64,000 nucleotides of DNA from Blastomussa wellsi (Eukaryota; Cnidaria; Anthozoa; Scleractinia; Plerogyridae), in contig OX393572.1 in the NCBI GenBank assembly GCA_947652115.1, forward strand, positions 14,519,362 to 14,583,361. Direction: 5' to 3'. The notes below the pieces were generated by a model that did no database searches, was not told the DNA's origin, and saw only the letters and a list, made by a program, of their open reading frames with translations. Shown piece after piece: positions 25,001 through 34,000 of this stretch; within the stretch, counting starts at the first letter, position 1; each line of letters opens with the position of its first letter. The translations under genes and the position numbers were made by a program.

Positions 25001-28000
25001 TGCCATCAACAAAAATTCCCATGGCTTTACTTCCAACCTGTAAAAGAAAACGGAAACACGATGTTAACCAAGGTGACGATATAATTTGGTTTTATCAACT
25101 GGGTTGATAATGTCAATTGGCCACCGTAAAGAGATTCAATTGCTGACGTTTCGAGCGTTAGCCCTTCATCGGATCATTTTTGTTCACCTGCTGAAGCATC
25201 TGTGATCAATAACCTCACAAAATATTTATGAAGTTGTGAATGTTACCAAGTCCATCGGATCCATTGGAAATGAATAGATTCCAATGGAAAATGACATTTT
25301 CTATTTGTGAGAGGCTTAGAAAAATTCTACTCATGTTGGATGATGGGGTAGAAAGTCGTTCCGATGGATTCCATTCCAGAAGCGATGATTGATCCTTGTC
25401 TTTATGGCAATTTTTCAAGGCATTTTGTGTCATTACTTCTTTTTGCGACAATTCTTATTCTAGGCAGTTGTTTGGGTCTCGTCCAAACAGAAAATATGTG
25501 ACCAAGACCGACCAAGGATCCTTCAACAAACCTAATTAACATATTAATTAACAGAGATCCAAGCTTCATGACGCAGAGTCCAAAATCCAAGCCAAAATTT
25601 TTGCATCTGTGAATCCTCTCAATTTCTCACAAAAACTGCAATCAATGCACTTTTTAAGGCCAAATCTGTTGATCCACGAACCTATTCATTCCCTCATATT
25701 ATGCTAGGGAAACTAATGGCTGCTTTGTTGACAACGATAAATACTTACTTGATGGTACTGTACAACATAGCTGTAAAACTTGCTCCAACACTGCAGCTGC
25801 AGATCATTATATTCATCATGGAGCATCTCGTAATCGGGAGCTGACACCTGAATCTAAACAAAATGATAATCCATAAGATAACTGTCACAAAACTGTGAAC
25901 ACCTGAAATATTTCTGGAATGCTAAATGTGTAAGTTCAGGACAAGCAAGCAAACCTCAAAACCACAAATTAATTACTGTTTCTGTTTGTAGTTTGCAGTT
26001 TAATAACACTTCATAAATATTTTTGGTGTTTGGTTTCCTGGGTTTCACAGTAAGTCAGCAATGAGGCCAATGTGTTCTATACCACCAGAACTTATTTCAG
26101 TTTCTACAGCATTAACTGGTTAGGAGTATGCTTGTCCTTTTCTTAAATTGTAACAATTTATTTGTTGTTACATGAATTTCCCAATTAACAAATTTTCACC
26201 TACAATATGTGAAATTCCCGCAATGCATTCAGGGTGACAATGAGCCTTAAATTTGCCAGTACCCATTAGGGAGTTGTAGCCACGATGACGGCGACGGCAA
26301 CAAAAACGTTATTTCAAAATGTAACTTCTCGTTTCTGTGACGCTTCCCAATTGCTGAAATCTGTTTGACTTGGAAAATGCTGATGAACTGTCCAGGAACT
26401 AAATTACTATGAACGGCGTTAAAGTAAGGAAAAAGAAAGAAAACTTGGCCACCATGTGTTGATCATGACGTTCTTGAGAAAATATAAAATTTGGTCATTT
26501 CACATTGTTGTTTTGTAGATGACGGCACAGAAATGTACAAAACTATAAAATGCTCGTGCAGAGCGATTGTTTTTGCTAATTAAACCTATTGTTTTGTGGC
26601 GTACTCGTTGCCGTTGCCGCCCTAGTTGCTAAAACTCCCTATTATACACCTGGGGTGGGGCAAATCTCCACCTGGCTCCAAAATCTAGAGTCCAATGCTC
26701 TAACCACTGCCACATACAGAAATGCACATACATGCAGCATCAAGGTTTTTAAAGGAATCCTATTGGTAAGTTTTTTGTGAACTTCATTATTTTTAGAAAG
26801 AAATGAACATAATAATGAGATTTCAAAAGGGACCAGTCATTTCCTTTTTGATGTATTGTATATTACAGCCTTCATATCATAAGCACCAACCTCAGAGTCA
26901 ATAAGGTTGATAACAGCTTGTTTGAGATCTCTCCTGGAAACATTTTCATCTAAATTGCTGCCGAAATTTGAAACTGGTAAATGGCGGTAAATCTGCAGAA
27001 AACAATGAAAATAACTATTATTTTAGGATGTATACTGAACAGAGATCACCCTTTTTAAGAGTTTTCAGAATGAAGAAACCAGTAGTATAATGGCAGTATA
27101 GAAGTGAAGGAAAATCTTACCTGCATAGCTTTAAGAATTGACTGATTAGAAAACCTTCCAGGGTAGAAAAGGTGCTCCAGAAAGACTTCCTAAAGAAGGC
27201 ATTAAACAAGGATAGATTACAGATTCTAACTACATGTATTCATCAAAAGCTAAAATATCTTACAATACTTATCATTTGGCTTCAAGTCCATCTAGTCTTT
27301 CTGACTAATTTTCACTAAAAATATTAATATTTTTTATAATCTTCAGGGGAAAAAAGTCAAGTTATTTTCATGTTGACTTGTTTGACACATTTCCGCATCA
27401 TACCAGCAATCGCAAAATGCAACAAGTACTGAAACAGTAACATTATAATTATGACCAGTCACTATTTTCTATAATAAATTTAGAATAGCCATTGGCACAT
27501 CTCTCAACCAATCAGAATCCAGTATTTTGTCAAGTACATGTATGTTATAATGATAATGATAAACTCACCCTTGGCTCCTTATAAGGTGGTACTAGAACCT
27601 CAGAATTCTCTATTGGTTCAAGGAATACTCTTGTCCAACCAGATTGCTGTGAGTCTAAGTAACTAAAAGATAAAATGTAAACCTTTAACCTTTAGCTCCA
27701 CTAATTGATGCAATATACATGAAAATAATTAATATATGAGTTGCAGATGTACATGTAGCTAGATATAAGTACAAAATGATAATCAAAGTAAATTTCCAAT
27801 TTAAGCAATAGACCATTTCCAAGTTCCCTTTTCCCTCTGTTTCAAAATGAGTCCAAGTGCAAAACTTTTCAATCATATGAAAATGGGCTTATTTTGCATG
27901 AGAATGAAGATGCAGGTAAAACACATTTTCATATTAACGGTTTTGCACTTAGACTCGTTTTGACACCGAGACAAAAGAGAACTCAGAAATGGCCTATTTG

Positions 28001-31000
28001 AAATTTATTCAGGCTTTCTTTTCTCAAGTTAACTGTGATGACCGTTTGCATAATTTTACTTTCACAAAAATATTTAATTTGCAGGCCTGCTCCACCACGT
28101 GGACCATGAAGCCACACACTGGGAGCAAGGTCAATAATGCGAGTTAACATTTTACTGTGAGAAGGGTGAAATGATGCAAATACATACATATGAAATAATT
28201 CACATGTGAACTGCGGTTGTACATGTAGCAGTTATGACAATTTGGAGGTCCATCAATCTGCTAAGAATATTTCCCACCCTCAAACCCCCCTCCCCTCCCA
28301 GAAAAAAAATGATCACACCTTCAGCAATAATATTAGCAGGAAATTGTCACATTTTTCCTGGATCTGTGTCTGATACCTGCCATTGATACAAGAAGAACAA
28401 GGGCTTAAAAGAAGCTTCAACTCCAGCTTACCTAGTCTCCTACGCAGCCATTATTAGGGGATTGTGTTACACTTGTCCCCTCTAACGTCTGCTTAACCGA
28501 GGCCAACATTCCTTTCCGCCGCTTCGCCAATCAGATTTTACCAACTAAAATCCAGAAAGCCGACCTTCACCTTGACCACGCTTAGCCAATCAGATTTTAC
28601 CAACTAAAATCCCCACAACGCTTCTCCCGCCACGATGCCAGGGACGATTTATTTTGCTCCAAGTCAGAGATTTCTCTGGTAAATTCATTTTAGATTAAAG
28701 CAAGTTCTGAATTTGCGAAGGGAAACTTTTTTACTGAAGGGAAGTCGTTTGTTATCAAGCTTTGCCTTCAGTGTGTTCGACAGTCTCATTGATTTTCAGT
28801 TTTTATATTTTTCCTCACAGCTCCGCAAAAAGACGTACAATCCAGCAACGAATTACTGAAGTTCACCAAATGAAAAGCTAGCCTATGGGTCAAAGTTTCC
28901 ACGTTTCAGACTCTAAACGACTGCGTAGCGATTTTGGTGTTCGGAAAAATATTATTTCAAGTGTGTGCACCGTTCATAATCGTCGGTTGTTCAAACCCAA
29001 TTTTAAGCAAATTGAGGCCACAAATCAAAGGGCCAATGAACTATCGAAAGGAGAAGTTGAACATATTTTCAAGCCAGCCTTTTAACCCAGCAGCGCTGGA
29101 CGTTTTAAATCGTTCTGTGGCAAGTTTGTCGAATGAATGATTCAGCACTGTGAATCCCTTCGATATGTTCCCTCGTAAATACCACGGATGTGGACCTCTT
29201 TGATGATTTCTAAATTAATTCCGCTTTGCGTTTTCGAGTTGGCGAATTCTGTTGTAGCATTTTATAGCGTTGAAATAAATATTTCTGATCCACTGTTGTG
29301 TTCATGGGAGAGAGATCATCTTTCCCAAAATATTAACCCTTCCAACTTATGACAGAATCAGACTCGCACGCTTCCCTCTTGTATTCACAATAAATAATAT
29401 TTTGGTGTTTCAACCATCGAAATACACCAGAGTATTGTATCCAACAGCGCCGGCAAAGAATGGGTTCGCGGGAAATTTTATAACGATCGTTTTGAATGCC
29501 TACAGACAATGCTGATTGGTTAGTTTGTCTGGCGAGAGACAATGGGAAAGGAATGTTGGTCGCAGTTAAGCAGGCGTTTGTGGGGACGAGTGGTAACGCA
29601 ATCCCCTAATAATGCCTGCGTAGGAGGCTACAGCTTACCTGGTACACAGCTCACACGTTTTGCTTGCTCTGGACATTTGCATGCATGTCTTAATTTCCTT
29701 TTAAATACTAATTAAAATTAAATTCAGATAAAGTTGACAGAAAACTTTCCTGGGTCGTTGGCCGTTGCCCACTGGGCAAGTGAAAATAAGATACATGTAT
29801 TCGCCCAGCATTATGATCTGTTTGTCCCAGACAACTGGGCAGCACTTTCTTCAAGCACTGAGAACCAAAAACGTGATAGCCCTGTACAATTGTGATGGCA
29901 AATTTTCTTACTTTTCAATGGGGGTAAAATAAACCATTGTTTCTCCCACTGTACTTGTCCATACAGTCCAGATTTGAGATGCAGTGATGGTGAAGTCAAC
30001 CAAAATTTCCTGTGTTGAATACAAAGTACAGACATGACTTGTAAAGTCCATAGTAAAATGTAAACAAGTCCAAGAATTATTTTTAAGTTTTTCAACTAAA
30101 CATACAATTCAAAACAAAAAAAAACACTTAACAGAAGAAAAGAAGAAAGAGAGATCCCAGAAATAGGAATTATTGGCAGGCTACCAAGAAGAGTTACAAC
30201 TTCAACAGACAAATAGTTACAGTAAAATTAAATGATAATAAATTAGTTACAAAATAGCAGCCTTATTAAATAATAACTGTGAAGACTTTTTTGGTACAGT
30301 TTAGTTCACCATTATCCAATGGTAGTCATTCATACAAACAGAAGAATTAGCTTTCTTTGGTGCTGAAAACACGAATCCTTTGGTCTATATCAAGGTTTGA
30401 GTGTCCGCACTGTAAATCTTTAAAATGTTTCCCTGACCCAAGATTGGTGTTAAAAGTGGAATGGTTCTCAATAAATTTGTACATAAGTATAAGACACAGA
30501 GTAAGTAATTAATTACAGTACCTTTTGAAAGAAGGAAAATGATATTGAGGATAAGCTCACTCCATCCCTGGATGATTCAACCTCATAAATACAGAACTAA
30601 AACAAGAATTACAAATTAAAGCATTACTAAATCAGCTGTAGCAATTGAGTAACCTTTTCCATTTGCTTACCCATAGAGGACTTTCTAGTAGTGTTCTAGA
30701 AGTAATGACCCAAAGTCATATTTGTGGTGATAAAACTTTACCATACTGTATGTATGCAAACTAACTTTAGTCAACAAAATATAAAATGTTTTTACCGATC
30801 GGCAACATAATTCATTGTGATTTCATTGTTTACATCTCAAATTTGCAGACATTTTCTTTTCAAGTATGTGCAAATATTATTGTTTAATATTACAATTACC
30901 TGTGTGTTATCTGCTAAATATAGAAATAAACCAAGGTACAGTCTCCCAGTGGAAGGATCCAACACTTTACGAAGCAAATGGCTTTGAGCTATGAAGGCAA

Positions 31001-34000
31001 ATACAACGGTAGGTAGGTAGGTAAGACTTTATTTGACAAGGGTAACATTTGACAGTAGTAAAACTGATAACCTCATGGCCCTGAAAAACACGTCAAGGGC
31101 TTCACTCCTTGAAAGGAGGATCTCACCTTCCTTCCCAATAAAGGATGATCACCTTACAAAGTATACAGCTTCCCTACTAAAACTTTTTCCAACTATTGAA
31201 AGGTGGACACCTCAAGCCCCCCCCCCCCCCCCCCCCCCTCAAGCGGGCGAGTTTGACATATTGGCGTGAGCCTGGAACTTGTGGCGAATGGCAAATGGTA
31301 AGCACATTTTCCGTTCGGAGATTCCGTTTGGGAATTTTGGACTACCTTTCAAGAAATCCCGTTTTTCCGAGAAAATTTCCGTTCGGGAAGACAAAATTAG
31401 TCTTTCCATTTACATTCCATCCGGACTTTCCGGATTTTTTTGGTAAATGGTAAACAATCACCATAAATATCAAACTGGACAACTTCTTTCCCAATTATGT
31501 GGAACAGAGACATACATGTAACATTGTAAAATTCATTAATAATTCAAAAGGAGTAGATCCAATGAAAAGTTACTATTTAGGTCACATGAATGCTCTGTAA
31601 ACCCCAATACAAATCAAGAGTAGAATTAACTTTAGATACAAACTCCTGCTCAGCTAATTAGTATTCACTAACTTTTGATACAGATCTCTACTGATTAAAA
31701 TGCAAAGCACAATGGAATCGAATAACAATGCTTTGCATTCAATTTATTGCTTTCATTTCACAAGTACGATAAAAATATTTGACGCGTCCTATATGTATGG
31801 GCTTTACAATGGCTCGCCTATCAGCTCGCCATTGTAAATGCCCATACAGTATTTATCAAGTTCGCTCACCTGGGGAGTTTTGAAGGTCCACATCATCAGG
31901 AATATCTTCTACAAGATCCTTAACGTAGATGCATGTTTGCGTCTATTTAAAACAATAAAAATAAATTTATTTGGGTAGCAGAATTCTTGTTCCATTTTGA
32001 CTTCAATTATACAGTTTGTCTCACTTTTAAAGTATAAATAATAGATTAGAGTAAAACATTTTGTCTTCATGGGAGTTTTTGACATGAAGAAATGTCTTAT
32101 CATTAAAGGCTCAAAAATACCTCACAGGTTGAAATTATATTACACGTGTTTAACAATAACTAGCACCAAAACCTTTTGAATCGTTCTTTGTGCAATTTCT
32201 TAATATGCTGATTGTCATTATTAATAATAAATTATTACAACCAGTGAGGCATTATTGAGCCTTTGACGTCACTTTCTCTGCATCGCAACCAAGCCTTGGA
32301 ACACAGCATATTAATGGCTGCCATAAATTTTAGGAAATAAAAGTTTAAAAATTAAGACTTAGAACTCATGTCCAGAATGAATTGAAATTTGGCAAGATGA
32401 TTAAGAAAGTCACATTGTATAAAAAAATTTAAAAAAAATACCACCAATTTCGTCTCGGGGACACTTTAATAAAAACCCTGGTAGAGATGGCTAACATATT
32501 TTTAGACCTGTATTTCCTAAATTGTTGTAAAGTTAACATACAGTGTAAATCCCTTGTACCTGACAAGACCAGATCCTGAGCTTGAGATCTCTACAAAGCG
32601 CAAACACACACATTTGTTTTCCATATGGATGGATTCCAATGCTCACTACAGCATCAGACGCCACTGTATCCCTCCTTAGGCTTGACGGAACAAGGCCAGT
32701 CCAAAGACGCTGCATTACGCCAGCCTGTCTCAGCTCAAACTGCTCGACTTGACCTGCAGATTTGCAGTTATTACACCTTATGTTAACATGTAAACTCTGC
32801 TCAATCAATGGTTAAATAAAATTTTTCACTCAGGACGCGAAATGCGACTAAAATTACCATGCTGGCAACCAAGATTCAAAAATTAGTCGCCAAGTTGGCG
32901 ACCCTCTTTGGGCTTTGTATGTCTTACCTTGATGTATTTTTCAACTAAATAAATCTTTAAGGTAGACGAATCAGTGTGAACGGTGAGGTCTGTTAAGCAA
33001 AATCGTCACGAATGCTACAAAGCGAACATGTCAACATCCGCCATCTTGGATTTTCCAAACGTTACGTTGTGTATTGTGAAATGAAATGACCCTTTTGCTA
33101 ACAACGCATATTGCAGGCTCACAACATTCCACACTTTTCCAACCGTGGCCACACCTTCCACATGAAAAAATGGCTCCTAACTTTTTGGTCTTGGTGACCG
33201 CTTTGGAAAATTTAGGAGCTATCAATCTTCTAAGTGGACTTCAAAGAAAACAGAAGTTTACTTCAGCTGGTTCACACGGTCACATCTGCCAAGTGTGATT
33301 GGTAGACTTTATTATGTTTGTTTCTGTTTTTCTAAGTACTGTAAGTTGGCTGTCACAATTACTGTTTGTTATCTTCTTAAATTTTTGTCCATACAATTTT
33401 ATTGTTGCATAATCTTGTGAATAAATGATCACCTGACTTTAGTCCACCAGTATGTGATATTTCCTTGCAATTATTTCGTAATGTAAAATGTAAAAAAAAT
33501 AGAAATACTGTTTAAAGTGGCACTTAGCTAAACCAAGCTGTAATTCTCAAGCACACCATTCAAACTGGAACAAAGACAAATATTCCAAATAAACAGAACA
33601 AGCTTAAAAATCTCGACTGGCAGGAGGCAGATCAGTCTGCTATTTAAAACCATGACCAAGGAGTTAAAGTAGGGTCTTTGAAAAGAACTCTCCCTAGCTG
33701 TTAGAGCAGGACTTGAATGTCCAGATTTCAAGTCTGCATACACCCTAACCACTCAACCACACTGCCTCTGCTAAATTAAACGATCCTCCAGTTGTGGCTG
33801 GATCATATGACAAAACTTCAACCAATCATATGCAAGCAAAAATTATAATAGATTAGTAAGGTACTGTGTACTGTGCCTACCTTCACTTCCTGGGGGAGGT
33901 AATTTTATTAACAAGATAATCCCTGTTCCGGTTGCCAAAGCAAAAACACAGTTTCCATCCTGGCATAGCCAACTTGCAAATGTTGTACACGATTGTGAGA

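Noticed and set aside
29631..29700. A possible exon ending at the donor-like CAGCTTACC next to the Mutator-like element
   Set aside because: Exons 8 and 9 of nup160 join in frame without it, and its translation matches nothing in the family.
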